Assembly (NCBI GenBank): GCA_017304655.1 | Contig: JAFKLY010000010.1 | Span: forward strand, 64,501 to 128,500 | Direction of reading: 5' to 3' | Origin: Sphingomonas sp. | GTDB lineage: Bacteria; Pseudomonadota; Alphaproteobacteria; Sphingomonadales; Sphingomonadaceae | DNA length: 64,000 bases | Shown: in pieces, positions 42,709-52,351 of the stretch | Layout: each line of letters begins with the position of its first letter | Position numbering within the stretch: position 1 is the first letter of the stretch | Position numbers and translations under genes: made by a program | The notes under the pieces: model-generated | Database searches by the model: none | What the model was told of the DNA's origin: nothing | Seen by the model: the letters and a program-made list of their open reading frames with translations, nothing else

Positions 42709-45579
42709 ATGCCCTTCACCGTCCGGAAGCGCTCCTTCGCCATCCTCGCTGGCGTATGCAGCGCCGCGCTCATTCTGTCCTCGCCAGCGCTGGCGCAAAG
42801 CGCGCCCGCCTCCGCCGCGGCCAGCGCCACAGCCAAGCCCGCGCCGCTCACCGACCTGATCAAGAACGTGAACATCCCCTATGAGATGTTCACGCTGAGC
42901 AACGGCCTGCGCGTCATCGTCCATACCGATCGCAAGGCGCCGGTCGTGGGCGTCACCGTCTATTATCGCGTCGGCTCGAAGAACGAGCCCAAGGGCAAGA
43001 CCGGCTTTGCGCATCTCTTCGAGCATCTGATGTTCGGCGGATCGGAGAATGTGCCCGAGTTCGACGAGCCGCTGACCGCCGCCGGATCGACCGCGACCAA
43101 TGGCTCCACCTGGTTCGACCGGACCAACTATGTCGAGACCGTGCCGACCGGCGCGCTCGACCTCACATTGTTCATCGAAGCGGACCGCATGGGCCATCTG
43201 CTCGGCGCCGTCACCCAGACCAAGCTCGATGCCCAGCGCGCCGTGGTGCAGAACGAAAAGCGCCAGGGCGACAACCAGCCTTATGGCCTGGTCGAATATG
43301 CCCAGCTCGCCGCACTGTTTCCGGAAGGCCACCCCTATGCGCACTCGACCATCGGCTCGATGGCCGATCTCGACGCCGCCAGCCTGGACGATGTGAAGAC
43401 GTGGTTCCGCGACAATTACGGCCCGAACAACGCCATCCTCGTGCTCGCCGGCGACATCGACGTGGCGACCGCCAAGGCGAAGGTGGAGAAATATTTCGGT
43501 GGCATCGCGGCCGGACCGGCCGTGAAGCCCGTGGTCTCGACCGTGCCGACCCTGCCCAAGCGCATCGACCAGGTGATGAAGGACCGGGTGGCGACGACGC
43601 GCATCTACCGCATGTGGGCGACGCCGGGCCGCAATGATAAGGCGGCGCCGCTGCTCGCGGTCGGTGCTTCCGTGCTTGGCGGCCTTGCCAGCTCGCGCCT
43701 CGACAATGAGCTGGTCCGCAAGGAGCAGATCGCCGTGCAGGTCACCGCCAGCCTCCAGCAGTTCGAGCAGATCGGCATGCTGGAAGTGACGGCGGACGTG
43801 AAGCCGGGCGTCGACCCGGCGCTGGTCGAGAAGCGGCTGGACGAGATCATCGCCGGCTACATCAAGAGCGGCCCCACGGCGGACGAAGTGACGCGCGTGG
43901 CGACACGGCAGGTCTCCGGCGAAATCGCCGGGCTGGAAGTCGTCGGCGGCTTCGGCGGCAAGGCAGCCACGCTGGCGGAGGGGCTGCTCTATGCGGGCGA
44001 CCCCGGCCAGTACAAGAAGGACCTCGCCGCCATCGCCGGAGCAACGCCAGCCGGTGTGAAGGCTGCCATGCAGCAATGGCTCACGCGCCCCGTCTATGCG
44101 CTCAAGGTCGAGCCGGGCGAGCGCGCCGCCTATGAAGAAGCGGGCGTGAGCGCGCCGGGTGCAGCCAGCGCTGGCGAGGCGAAGGCGGACGCGCCGCCCA
44201 AGCCGACCCTGCCGCTGCCCGCGGTGACCGCCAGCCCGGCGCTCGACTTCCCCGATGTCGAGACGGCCACGCTGAGCAACGGCATCAAGCTGCATCTCGC
44301 ACGGCGGACCACCATCCCCACGGTGCAGATCGCCGTCAGCTTCGACGCCGGCATGGCGAGCGACCGCAAGGATCGGCTGGGCCTGGGCGCACTGATGCTC
44401 AGCCTGCTGGAGGAAGGCACCAGAACCCGCTCGACGATCCAGATCGCCGAGGAGCAGGAGCGGCTGGGCGCCAACATCTCGACCGGCCAGAGCATGGACC
44501 GCACCACGGTCTCGCTCTTCGCGCTCAAGGCCAATCTGGCGCCGTCGCTCGACCTGTTCCAGGACGTGATCCGCAACCCCGCGTTCGAGCCGAGCGAAGT
44601 GGAGCGGCTGCGCGCGATGCAGCTCACCGGCATCGCGGCGGAGAAGACGCAGCCGCAGGGGCTCGCCAGCCGCGCCATCTATCCGCTGCTTTATGGGCCG
44701 AGCCATCCCTATGGCGTCTCGTCGAGCGGGCGCGGCGACACCGATACGGTGAAGGCGATCACGCGCGACGACCTCGTCAGCTATCACGGCGACTGGCTGG
44801 TGCCCGGCAAGGCCGAGATCTTCGTGGCCGGCGACGTGACCATGGCCGAGATCAAGCCGCTGCTGGACGCCCGCTTCGGCGCATGGCCGGAGAACCGCCG
44901 CCTGAAGCCGACCAAGGATTTCTCCGTGCCGATCCCGGCGGCGAAGCCGGGCATCTTCCTCATCGACCGGCCGCAATCGCCCCAGTCGATGATCCTGGGC
45001 GGGTTCGTCACCACGGCCAAGGGCGGCGACGATCTCATCGCCTTCAATGCCGCCAACAGCATTTTGGGCGAGGATTTCCTCTCGCGCCTCAACACGGACA
45101 TTCGCGAAGTGAAGGGCTGGTCCTATGGCGTGCGCGCCTATCTGACCACGCGCCAGCAGCGCAGCCCCTATATCGTCGCCGCGCCGGTGCAGGCGGACCA
45201 GACCGGCCCGGCCATCGCCGCGATGCGGGACGACATCGTGCAGTTCCTCGGGCCCAAGGGCGTGACCCCGCAGGAATTCACCCGCGTCGTGAAGGGCGAA
45301 ATTGCCCAGCTTCCGGCGCTGTACGAGACGACCGGCTCCGTGCTCGGCCAGATGCAGGCGGACGCGCTCTATGGGCGGCCCTTCAACTATGTCGAGACGC
45401 TCGGCCAACGTTATGCGACGCTGACCCCGCAGGCGCTCGACGCGGCGGCGCGCGCCCTGATCGATCCGGCCAAGCTGAGCTGGGTCGTGGTGGGCGACAA
45501 GAGCAAGATCAAGAGCCAACTGGATGCGCTCGGCCTGCCGATCACGGAGATTGACAGCGGCGCCCCTGCCACCAAATAA
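42709..45579 (+). CDS. M16 family metallopeptidase, two-module, exported
   Basis: 956 residues. Signal peptide ends LILSSPALAQ. The first module (about 58-270) has the inverted zinc motif HLFEH at 102-106 with a downstream ligand Glu near NEKRQGDN. The second pair of modules starts at ATLSNGIKLHLARRTTIPTVQIAVSFDAG, where the zinc motif is lost (LGALMLSLLEEGT), as expected for the non-catalytic half of pitrilysin-like enzymes. It cleaves peptides in the periplasm. GTCTCTGGAGACATGAATG holds GGAG 9 nt upstream of the ATG. Confidence 0.93.
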   Translation: MPFTVRKRSFAILAGVCSAALILSSPALAQSAPASAAASATAKPAPLTDLIKNVNIPYEMFTLSNGLRVIVHTDRKAPVVGVTVYYRVGSKNEPKGKTGFAHLFEHLMFGGSENVPEFDEPLTAAGSTATNGSTWFDRTNYVETVPTGALDLTLFIEADRMGHLLGAVTQTKLDAQRAVVQNEKRQGDNQPYGLVEYAQLAALFPEGHPYAHSTIGSMADLDAASLDDVKTWFRDNYGPNNAILVLAGDIDVATAKAKVEKYFGGIAAGPAVKPVVSTVPTLPKRIDQVMKDRVATTRIYRMWATPGRNDKAAPLLAVGASVLGGLASSRLDNELVRKEQIAVQVTASLQQFEQIGMLEVTADVKPGVDPALVEKRLDEIIAGYIKSGPTADEVTRVATRQVSGEIAGLEVVGGFGGKAATLAEGLLYAGDPGQYKKDLAAIAGATPAGVKAAMQQWLTRPVYALKVEPGERAAYEEAGVSAPGAASAGEAKADAPPKPTLPLPAVTASPALDFPDVETATLSNGIKLHLARRTTIPTVQIAVSFDAGMASDRKDRLGLGALMLSLLEEGTRTRSTIQIAEEQERLGANISTGQSMDRTTVSLFALKANLAPSLDLFQDVIRNPAFEPSEVERLRAMQLTGIAAEKTQPQGLASRAIYPLLYGPSHPYGVSSSGRGDTDTVKAITRDDLVSYHGDWLVPGKAEIFVAGDVTMAEIKPLLDARFGAWPENRRLKPTKDFSVPIPAAKPGIFLIDRPQSPQSMILGGFVTTAKGGDDLIAFNAANSILGEDFLSRLNTDIREVKGWSYGVRAYLTTRQQRSPYIVAAPVQADQTGPAIAAMRDDIVQFLGPKGVTPQEFTRVVKGEIAQLPALYETTGSVLGQMQADALYGRPFNYVETLGQRYATLTPQALDAAARALIDPAKLSWVVVGDKSKIKSQLDALGLPITEIDSGAPATK

Positions 45580-45611
45580 CCGACCATCACACAGACAAGG
45601 GAGAGCCCGCC

Positions 45612-45914
45612 ATGGCCAAGGTCGACGGTGCCTATGACATCATTACCAAGACTCCGATGGGCGATCAGCCGAGCGTCTTCACCGTCATCGTCGATGGCGA
45701 CAGCTTCAACGGCACCAATGCCGGGCCGCTGGGCTCGCTCGACGTGAAGAACGGCAAGGTCGATGGCAATCGGCTGACCTGGACGATGGAAATGACCATG
45801 CCGATGCCGATGACGCTCAGCGCCGAGGCGGTGGTGACGGACGGCAAGATCACCGGCACGATCGACGCCGGCGCATTCGGCACGCTGACGATGGCGGGCA
45901 CCCGCCGCGGCTGA
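45612..45914 (+). CDS. Small beta-rich protein of unknown function
   Basis: 100 residues: MAKVDGAYDIITKTPMGDQPSVFTVIVDGDSFNG, then alternating strands with VKNGKVDGNRLTWTMEMTMPMPMTLSAEAVVTDGKITGTI. The layout suggests a small beta-barrel or lipocalin-like fold. No signal peptide. AGGGAG lies 8 nt before the ATG, and the gene follows the M16 gene by 32 nt, so they probably share a transcript. Function unknown; similar small proteins appear widely in alphaproteobacteria. Confidence 0.8.
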   Translation: MAKVDGAYDIITKTPMGDQPSVFTVIVDGDSFNGTNAGPLGSLDVKNGKVDGNRLTWTMEMTMPMPMTLSAEAVVTDGKITGTIDAGAFGTLTMAGTRRG

Positions 45915-45938
45915 TCGCGCCGACCACATCGCCATCAT

Positions 45939-45978
45939 GAATAAGGGGCGACCGTCCATCGACGGCCGCCCCTTATTC
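45939..45978. terminator. Bidirectional terminator between the small beta protein and pal
   Basis: GAATAAGGGGCG (45939-45950) and CGCCCCTTATTC (45967-45978) pair perfectly over 12 bp; CCGTC/GACGG forms an inner stem. A/T-rich outer ends give a tail in both directions between convergent genes. Confidence 0.85.
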
Positions 45979-45997
45979 ATGCCTGAACCTTAAGCGA

Positions 45998-46510
45998 TCA
46001 GTCGACGGTGACAGTCACCGCGCGGCGGTTCTGCGCCCAGGCCGCCTCGTCCGATCCGAGCGCGGCGGGGCGCTCCTTGCCGTAGCTGATCGTCGTGATC
46101 CGCGCCGGATCGACGCCCAGCGCCGCCAGATAGTTCTTGGCGGCATTGGCACGGCGTTCGCCCAGCGCGAGGTTATATTCGCGGGTGCCGCGCTCGTCGC
46201 AATGCCCCTCGACCGTGACGCGCTTTTGCGGATAGCGCAGCAGCCATTCGGCCTGGCTGCGCAGCACCGTGCGGTCTTCATCATCGATGTCGCTCTTGTC
46301 GGTATCGAAGAAGATCTTGTCCGACGAGACGCTGGCGATGAAGTCGGCCTGGCTACCCGGCGTCGGGCCGCTCGGCGTCGGCGTGGGGGTGGGAGCCGGC
46401 GGCGTGGTGTCGGCTGGCGGCGGCGGCAGCACTTCAGGCGCTTTCTTGGAGCAAGCCGACAATGCCAGCGCGGCACTGGAAACCAGCAGTATCACAGATG
46501 TCGATCGCAT
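45998..46510 (-). CDS. pal: Peptidoglycan-associated lipoprotein
   Basis: 170 residues. Lipobox LSAC with Cys20 follows MRSTSVILLVSSAALA. A Pro/Thr linker (VLPPPPADTTPPAPTPTPTP) leads to the OmpA-like domain: FFDTDKSDIDDEDRTVLRSQAEWLL, VTVEGHCDERGTREYNLALGERRANAAKNYL and SYGKERPAALGSDEAAWAQNRRAV. It anchors the outer membrane to peptidoglycan and binds TolB/TolA. Last gene of the tol-pal block; no CpoB (YbgF) gene follows. Confidence 0.96.
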   Translation of the reverse strand: MRSTSVILLVSSAALALSACSKKAPEVLPPPPADTTPPAPTPTPTPSGPTPGSQADFIASVSSDKIFFDTDKSDIDDEDRTVLRSQAEWLLRYPQKRVTVEGHCDERGTREYNLALGERRANAAKNYLAALGVDPARITTISYGKERPAALGSDEAAWAQNRRAVTVTVD

Positions 46511-46617
46511 GGGTCTTCTCCTTCTGTCTTCGCTCATCGTCTCACGGTTCGCCGTATGCTCGGGGCGTTTTACCGTCTAGTCAACAGGTAAGATTAATGG
46601 ATTCCGTCACTTAATTC

Positions 46618-47961
46618 TCACTGCAGCAGCGGGCCCCAGGCAGGATCGGAGCCATCGACCGGCGTCTCGATATGCCGCTCATGCACGCCAGTCAGATCGA
46701 CCTGCCAGATCGAGGACTTGCCGCTGCGACCCGGTGTCGTGCGGAAGAACTGAAGCACGCGGCCATTGGGGGACCATGTCGGCGCCTCGTCCTGCCAGCC
46801 ATTGGTCAGCAGCCGCTCGCCACTGCCGCTCGGGCTGATCACGCCAATCCGGAAATTGCCGGCAATCTTGGTGAAGGCGATCAGGTCACCGCGCGGGCTC
46901 CACTCGGGGGTCGCATAGCGCCCGCCGCCAAAGCTGATCCGCGACTGGTTCGATCCGTCCGCATTCATCGTGTAGATTTGCTGCCCGCCGGAACGATCGC
47001 TCTCGAACACGATGCGCGTGCCATCCGGCGAGAAGGAGCCGCCGACGTTGATGCCCGGCGTGTTGGTGAGGCGAACCGGCCTGCCGCCGCTTACGGGGAG
47101 CTTGTAGATGTCGGTATTGCCGCCGCTCGCCATCGAGAACAGCAGCGTGCGCCCATCCGGCGACCAGCGCGGGGCGAAGATGGCGTTGTTCGTTTCCAGA
47201 ATGGCGCGCTGGCGGCCCTGATCGACATCGTAGATGTAGATGCGCACCGTCTTGCCGACATAGCTCACATAAGCGATCGACTTGTAGTCCGGCGACCAGC
47301 GCGGCGTCAGAGCCAGCGATTGCCCATTGGTGATGAAGCGGTGATTGGCACCGTCGCTATCCATGATGGCGAGGCGCTTGACGCGATTGTCCTTCGGCCC
47401 GGTCTCGGCAATGTAGGCGATGCGGCTGTCAAAGAACGGGCTCTCGCCGGTGAGGCGCGAATAGATGAGGTCGGCGCAGCGATGCGCGGCGCGGCGCCAG
47501 TCGCGCGGGGCGACGACATAACCCTGGCGGGTCATCTCGCTCTTGAGCGCAACGTCATAGAGGTAGCAGCCGACCGTGATCTGCCCGTCGCCACCGGCGG
47601 AGCGCACGAAGCCCTGCACCAGCGCCTCGGCATTCATGGCCGACCAGCGATCGAACGTCGGGCTGGTCACTTCGGGGATCGTCGGCTTGGGCACGCCGGA
47701 CGGGCCAAGCGGCGCGAACAGGCCGCTGTTGCGCAGATCGTTGGCGATCACCTCGGCGATCTTCTGGCCAAGCAGGTCCGTCGAGCCGGCGGGCGTGTCG
47801 ACATTCTGCTGCGCCGGCATATCCGGAATGGCGATGCGCAGATCATTCTCGATCGTGTTGGTCACGTCCACGCTGAGCTGCGCGTTCGCCGGCATGGCGG
47901 CGAGCAACGCAAGCGCACCCAAAGCGCCCTGGACCATCCTCTTGTTGAGCATCTGCATCAT
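46618..47961 (-). CDS. tolB: Tol-Pal system beta-propeller protein TolB
   Basis: 447 residues. Signal peptide ends LLAAMPANAQ. The N domain (LRIAIPDMPAQQN...IANDLRNSGLFAPL) precedes a six-bladed propeller with repeats such as LTPRWSPDYKSIAYVSYVG, FAPRWSPDGRTLLFSM, SFSPDGTRIVFESDRSGGQQIY and ATPEWSPRGDLIAFTK. Periplasmic; it joins Pal and TolA. Start ATG 47961 overlaps the tolA stop by 4 nt. Confidence 0.97.
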   Translation of the reverse strand: MMQMLNKRMVQGALGALALLAAMPANAQLSVDVTNTIENDLRIAIPDMPAQQNVDTPAGSTDLLGQKIAEVIANDLRNSGLFAPLGPSGVPKPTIPEVTSPTFDRWSAMNAEALVQGFVRSAGGDGQITVGCYLYDVALKSEMTRQGYVVAPRDWRRAAHRCADLIYSRLTGESPFFDSRIAYIAETGPKDNRVKRLAIMDSDGANHRFITNGQSLALTPRWSPDYKSIAYVSYVGKTVRIYIYDVDQGRQRAILETNNAIFAPRWSPDGRTLLFSMASGGNTDIYKLPVSGGRPVRLTNTPGINVGGSFSPDGTRIVFESDRSGGQQIYTMNADGSNQSRISFGGGRYATPEWSPRGDLIAFTKIAGNFRIGVISPSGSGERLLTNGWQDEAPTWSPNGRVLQFFRTTPGRSGKSSIWQVDLTGVHERHIETPVDGSDPAWGPLLQ

Positions 47962-48803
47962 TGTCCCAAACTCGCATAGATTCGAAGCGGCCGCAGCCAC
48001 TTCCACTGATCATAATATTCCGGCGGCAGATTCTTGAACGGCGAGGCGCGCAGCACGGCCTGGACGGCGCGCTCCGCGTGCAGATCCGCCTGAGCGCGAT
48101 TGCTCGCGGTGATGCCTTCCTGCCCGATCACCTCGATCTGGCCGATGACGGCGCCGTTGCGATCCAGCCGGACGCTGAGCAGCGTCACCAGCTTCTCGGC
48201 GTCAGCACCGGAAGGCGGCCGCCAGAACGGCTTGATCTGGCGCGTGATCTCCGCGTTGAGCGCACGGGCGGCGACGGCGCTCATCGGCGCGTTCGATCCG
48301 GCGGCGGGCGCGGGATTGCGCGATGGTGGCGCATCGGTGTCCAGCCCCTTGAGGAAATCGGCACCCAGACGCGGCGCGCGCTGGGGCTTGGCCTGCGGCT
48401 TGGGCTTGGCATCGGCGGACTTGGGGGCCGGCTGCGGCGTCGGCTTGGTCTTGGCAGGCGCCGGCTTTTCCGAAGGCTTCTCAACCGGCTTGGGCTTGGC
48501 CGCCGCGCCCGGTTTGGGCGCCGGCGCGGGCGTCACGACCGGCGGCGCGGGCACCGGTTCGGGCGGGGCCGCATCCGGCTCGACCTGCCCCAGTTCCGGC
48601 GCTGTTGCCGGCTCGGGCATGGCCGTGGAGGGATTGGGCGTGCTGCTGCGCAACGCCACCTCGTCCGCCAGCGACACATCGATGGCGGGCGGCGCCGGCG
48701 GGATCGTCACGCTCGTCTGCAACAGTCCGAGCGAGAGCGCCCCGAACAGCAGGACATGCCCTGCCGTCGAAACACCCAGGCCAAGGCGTTCGCTGCGATC
48801 CAT
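47958..48803 (-). CDS. tolA: Tol-Pal system protein TolA
   Basis: 281 residues. One N-terminal membrane helix (LGLGVSTAGHVLLFGALSLGLL) with the SHLS-like position replaced by AGHV, a long Pro/Lys/Ala linker (about 55-190), and a C-terminal domain (ALNAEITRQIKPFWRPPSGADAEKLVTLLSVRLDRNGAV...NLPPEYYDQWKWLRPLRI). It passes the proton-driven force from TolQR to Pal and TolB. Start MDRSERLG is chosen; the upstream open frame overlaps tolR. The tolR stop is 10 nt upstream. Confidence 0.93.
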   Translation of the reverse strand: MDRSERLGLGVSTAGHVLLFGALSLGLLQTSVTIPPAPPAIDVSLADEVALRSSTPNPSTAMPEPATAPELGQVEPDAAPPEPVPAPPVVTPAPAPKPGAAAKPKPVEKPSEKPAPAKTKPTPQPAPKSADAKPKPQAKPQRAPRLGADFLKGLDTDAPPSRNPAPAAGSNAPMSAVAARALNAEITRQIKPFWRPPSGADAEKLVTLLSVRLDRNGAVIGQIEVIGQEGITASNRAQADLHAERAVQAVLRASPFKNLPPEYYDQWKWLRPLRIYASLGQ

Positions 48804-48813
48804 CCCGTCCCGC

Positions 48814-49284
48814 CTATTGCTCGGCGGATGAACGCGCGGTTGACGAATTCGATCCGCCGCCCGCCGCCGTCGTGACCAGCGCGACCCGATCCAGCCCGGC
48901 ACGATTGAGCTCGCCCATCACGCGCATCACGCGGCCATAATCCAGCCCGGAATCGGCGCGCAGAAAGAGCTGCTCGCCCGGATCGAGCCGGCGGCGCAGA
49001 TCGTCGAGCCGCGCCGGCAGATCGGCCTCCGCCACCGGCTCGTCATTGACGAAGATCGCGCCGTCCTGGTCGATCGAGAGCACCGTCGGCCGCTGGTCCT
49101 GATCGAGCGCCTTGGCGCGCGTCTCCGGCAGGCGGATCGGCACGCCGGTGACGAGCAGGGGCGCCGTCACCATGAAGATGATGAGCAGCACCAGCATGAC
49201 GTCGACCAGCGGCGTCACGTTGATGTCCGCCATGGGTGCGCGACGGCCGCCGCCGCGCCGGCTGGGAGGCAGGCCCATGCTCAT
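48814..49284 (-). CDS. tolR: ExbD/TolR family protein
   Basis: 156 residues. MADINVTPLVDVMLVLLIIFMVTAPLL holds the single membrane helix with the proton-path Asp. The periplasmic part (RPTVLSIDQDGAIFVNDEPV...LFLRADSGLDYGRVMRVMGELNRAGLDRVALVT) is complete. The basic N-terminus (SRRGGGRRAP) follows the positive-inside rule. Its ATG overlaps the tolQ stop. Confidence 0.95.
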   Translation of the reverse strand: MSMGLPPSRRGGGRRAPMADINVTPLVDVMLVLLIIFMVTAPLLVTGVPIRLPETRAKALDQDQRPTVLSIDQDGAIFVNDEPVAEADLPARLDDLRRRLDPGEQLFLRADSGLDYGRVMRVMGELNRAGLDRVALVTTAAGGGSNSSTARSSAEQ

Positions 49285-49994
49285 CCCACTTCAAGCTCCC
49301 GGCTGAAGGTTGTGTAGACGCCATCGGCAAAGCGCTGGAGCCGCGCTTCGAGCCGATTCACGCCATGGCTGAGGCGGTTATAGGCAATGACCGCGGGAAT
49401 GGCGGCGAACAGGCCGATGGCCGTCGCGAACAGCGCCTCGGCGATGCCCGGCGCCACCACAGCGAGGCTGGTGTTCTGCTCGCCCGCGATCGCCGTGAAG
49501 CTGCGCATGATGCCCCAGACCGTTCCGAACAGGCCGACGAACGGCGCGACCGAGCCGATGGTGGCCAGGATGTTCAGCCGGTCCGAAATCTTGTCGATCG
49601 CGCCGGCGACGGCCGAGCCCATGGCGGTGCCGATGCGGTCGCGCGTGCCCACGCTGTCCATGTTGCGCAGCGCGGTCGAGCGGCGCCATTCGGCAATGCC
49701 CGCAGAGAGTATCTGCGCGCTTGGCAGGTCCTCGCGCCCGCGCTCCTTGACGAAGACATCCATGTCCTTGGCTTGCCAGAAGGCGCTCTCGAACTCCTCG
49801 CAGCCCTTGCGGGCCTTGCCGAGACGGGCGGTAAAGCTGACGATGATGCCCCAGGTCCAGATGCTGGCGAGCAGCAGGCCGATCATCACGATCTTCACCA
49901 CAATGTCCGCCTCCATGAAGAGCGTGACGGGCGAGAGCGTGATGGGTCCGGCGGATGCCGGTGCGGCAGCGGCAAAAATGAGCGGCAGGGTCAT
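49281..49994 (-). CDS. tolQ: Tol-Pal system proton channel subunit TolQ
   Basis: 237 residues with three membrane helices: [45 protein letters not shown] and [23 protein letters not shown], the last two being the conserved MotA/TolQ/ExbB core. A Thr/Ala-lined path and the GTVWG motif are present. With TolR it uses the proton gradient to energise TolA. Start MTLPLIF is chosen as the first codon after the ybgC end. Confidence 0.96.
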   Translation of the reverse strand: MTLPLIFAAAAPASAGPITLSPVTLFMEADIVVKIVMIGLLLASIWTWGIIVSFTARLGKARKGCEEFESAFWQAKDMDVFVKERGREDLPSAQILSAGIAEWRRSTALRNMDSVGTRDRIGTAMGSAVAGAIDKISDRLNILATIGSVAPFVGLFGTVWGIMRSFTAIAGEQNTSLAVVAPGIAEALFATAIGLFAAIPAVIAYNRLSHGVNRLEARLQRFADGVYTTFSRELEVG

Positions 49995-50013
49995 GAGGGG
50001 GACATATCTCCTG

Positions 50014-50490
50014 TCAGGACGGGTTCGCCATGGCCGCGTCCCGCGCGCCAAGGCTGTTGAAAGTTGCGATCCAGTCCGCCGGCTGGCGGCGCGGACGGCC
50101 AGAGGGATCGACGAAGGCCACGGTGACGGCGGCCTGCGCCAGCAGCGTCTCCGCGCGCCACACCGCCTGATCGATCACGCAGCGCGCGGCGCCGACTTCC
50201 CGCACGCGGCTGCGAACCAGCAACGCGTCGTCGAGCCGCGCCGGCGCGCGATAGCGAATATCGACCTGCGAGACGGCATAATGGCCAAGCCCCTGCTCGG
50301 CGGCAGCGCGCTGGTCGATGCCCGAGACGCGCAGCATGTCCGAGCGCGCACGCTCCATGAAGCGCAGGAAATTGGCATGATAGACGACGCCGGACAGGTC
50401 CGTATCCTCATAATAGACGCGCACCGGAAACAGATGCTCCCCCGCAACGAAAAAACCCGAAACAGGCAGAGGTTCCAGCGGCGCCGACAT
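50014..50490 (-). CDS. ybgC: YbgC/4-hydroxybenzoyl-CoA thioesterase family acyl-CoA thioesterase
   Basis: 158 residues, hot-dog fold. The catalytic signature VRVYYEDTDLSGVVYHANFLRFMERARSDML holds the active-site Asp and the H-A-N-F-L-R-F/Y-E-R block. YbgC is the usual first gene of the tol-pal operon and hydrolyses acyl-CoA or acyl-ACP near the membrane. tolQ begins 19 nt downstream, so the whole 45998-50490 block is one probable operon. Confidence 0.95.
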   Translation of the reverse strand: MSAPLEPLPVSGFFVAGEHLFPVRVYYEDTDLSGVVYHANFLRFMERARSDMLRVSGIDQRAAAEQGLGHYAVSQVDIRYRAPARLDDALLVRSRVREVGAARCVIDQAVWRAETLLAQAAVTVAFVDPSGRPRRQPADWIATFNSLGARDAAMANPS

Positions 50491-50673
50491 GGCGGCAGAC
50501 CCTAGGCCAGAGGACTCGCGCTGGGAACCCCTGTTGTCACATCACTGTCAAGCGGATTGCGGTAAATCGAAAAGGCTGGAAAAGCCGAGATTTGCGCGAG
50601 ATAGGGTCGCAAAAGGGGACGGTGTGTGCGCATGGCGCCGGGCAGGGCGTGGCAAAGCCGGGATGGCTCGCGA

Positions 50674-51693
50674 TCAGTCGAACAGTCCCCCCTCACCGCC
50701 CTCGGGCGGATTGAGGCCGAGATGCTTCCAACCCGGACCATTCAGCACCCGTCCGCGCGCCGTGCGGGCAATGAGACCGAGCTGGAGCAGAAAGGGCTCG
50801 ATGACATCCTCGATCGTGTCGCGCGGCTCGGAAAGACCTGCCGCCAGCGTCTCCACGCCGACCGGCCCGCCCTTGTAGATGTCCGCGATCATGCCGAGGT
50901 AGCGCCGGTCCATGGCATCGAGGCCGAGTTGATCGACCTCCAGCCGCGAGAGCGCATCATCGGCTGCGGGCGCATCGACAATGTCGTGCCCTGCGGCATG
51001 GGCAAAATCGCGCACCCGGCGCAGCAGCCGGCCAGCGATGCGCGGCGTGCCCCGTGCGCGCCGGGCAATCTCGGTGCAGCCGTCAGTCGCAATGGGGAGC
51101 GAGAGCAGCCGCGCGGCACGGGCAATCACTTGCTCAAGCTCGTCCACCGCATAGAAATTCAGCCGCACCGGAATGCCGAAGCGATCGCGCAGCGGGGTGC
51201 TGAGCAGGCCCTGCCGCGTGGTGGCGCCGACCAGCGTGAAGCGCGGCAGATCGATCCGCACCGAGCGGGCGGACGGCCCCTCGCCGATCATGATATCGAG
51301 CGCGCGATCCTCCATCGCCGGATAGAGGATTTCCTCCACGGCCGGATTCATCCGGTGGATCTCGTCGATGAATAGCACGTCGCCTTCATCGAGATTGGTG
51401 AGCAGCGCCGCCAGATCGCCCGCCTTGGCGATCACCGGGCCGGAGGTGGAGCGGAAGCCCACGCCCATTTCCTTCGCCACGATCTGCGCCAGCGTGGTCT
51501 TGCCGAGGCCCGGCGGCCCGAAGAACAGCACATGATCGAGCGCTTCGCCCCGCGCGCGGGCCGCCGCGATGAACACGCGCAGATTTTCCCGCGCCGCCTT
51601 CTGCCCCACGAACTCGTCGAGGCTCTTGGGCCGCAGGGCGGCATCGGCATCATCGGCGAGGCGCGCGGCGGAAAGGATGGGCGAGGAACTCAT
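50674..51693 (-). CDS. ruvB: Holliday junction branch-migration ATPase RuvB
   Basis: 339 residues. AAA+ motor: Walker [15 protein letters not shown], Walker [16 protein letters not shown], sensor [19 protein letters not shown], arginine finger in [18 protein letters not shown], and the C-terminal winged helix [24 protein letters not shown]. It drives RuvA along junctions. MSSSPILS is the start; the upstream open frame overlaps the antiparallel gene. ruvA lies 658 nt upstream, not adjacent. Confidence 0.97.
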   Translation of the reverse strand: MSSSPILSAARLADDADAALRPKSLDEFVGQKAARENLRVFIAAARARGEALDHVLFFGPPGLGKTTLAQIVAKEMGVGFRSTSGPVIAKAGDLAALLTNLDEGDVLFIDEIHRMNPAVEEILYPAMEDRALDIMIGEGPSARSVRIDLPRFTLVGATTRQGLLSTPLRDRFGIPVRLNFYAVDELEQVIARAARLLSLPIATDGCTEIARRARGTPRIAGRLLRRVRDFAHAAGHDIVDAPAADDALSRLEVDQLGLDAMDRRYLGMIADIYKGGPVGVETLAAGLSEPRDTIEDVIEPFLLQLGLIARTARGRVLNGPGWKHLGLNPPEGGEGGLFD

Positions 51694-51830
51694 GCCTGTC
51701 TCATATCCCGACCCGCGCGATATTCCAGCCCGCCCGATCGCAGTCGGGACGGGATTGCCGAGGCACGGCGGCCCTGATAGCCCTTGCGCGACGTCGCCAC
51801 AGACGCGGCGCCCATGAGAGGAGCTGAGCC

Positions 51831-52340
51831 ATGCGTCCGTCCACCCCTGCCCTTGCCCTGCTGCTGGCCAGCATCGCCACATCGGCCCTTGCCCAGCCGC
51901 CGGCCCGGCCGCCGCGCGCGAAGGGACCGGCGCTCGATCTGGCAATCGAGGCCGCGCAGATCGCGATCCGCACCTGCCTTGCCAATGGTTACAAGACCAC
52001 GGCGCTGGTGACGGACAGCGAAGGCGTGCCCGTCGCCATGCTCTCCGCCGATGGCGCCGCCGCAATCACGCAGACCATCGCCCCGCGCAAGATCGCGACC
52101 GTCATCCGCTACAAGGTGGCGAGCGGCACGATCGCCGAGCGGATCAAGACCGACACGGCGCTGGCACAAGAGGTGAAGGACGACCCCAAGATCGCCGGCA
52201 TGGCCTGGCCGGGCGCTTTCCCGCTGATGGCGGGCAATGAGCAGATCGGTGCCATCGCCGTCTCCGGCGCGCCGGCCGGCGAGAAGGATGAGGCCTGTGC
52301 CAGGCCCGCCGTGGAGGCGATCTCCGCCCGACTGAAATAG
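51831..52340 (+). CDS. Exported GlcG/HbpS-like heme-binding protein
   Basis: 169 residues. Signal peptide [21 protein letters not shown]. The mature part is a GlcG/HbpS (DUF336) domain: [40 protein letters not shown], then [58 protein letters not shown]. HbpS proteins bind heme or take part in glycolate use; neither can be decided here. It stands on the plus strand between ruvB and ruvA, splitting them. GAGAGGAG lies 8 nt upstream of the ATG. Confidence 0.9.
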   Translation: MRPSTPALALLLASIATSALAQPPARPPRAKGPALDLAIEAAQIAIRTCLANGYKTTALVTDSEGVPVAMLSADGAAAITQTIAPRKIATVIRYKVASGTIAERIKTDTALAQEVKDDPKIAGMAWPGAFPLMAGNEQIGAIAVSGAPAGEKDEACARPAVEAISARLK

Positions 52341-52351
52341 CGCACGCGCGC

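Noticed and set aside
42637-45519. A 960-codon frame antisense to the M16 peptidase
   Set aside because: The plus strand has the M16 zinc motif and signal peptide; the antisense product is an Arg/His/Gly-rich shadow.
48814-49994. ExbB/ExbD pair for the TonB receptors instead of TolQ/TolR
   Set aside because: The genes lie between ybgC and tolA-tolB-pal in the standard Tol-Pal order, with overlapping stops and starts, so TolQ/TolR is the better call.
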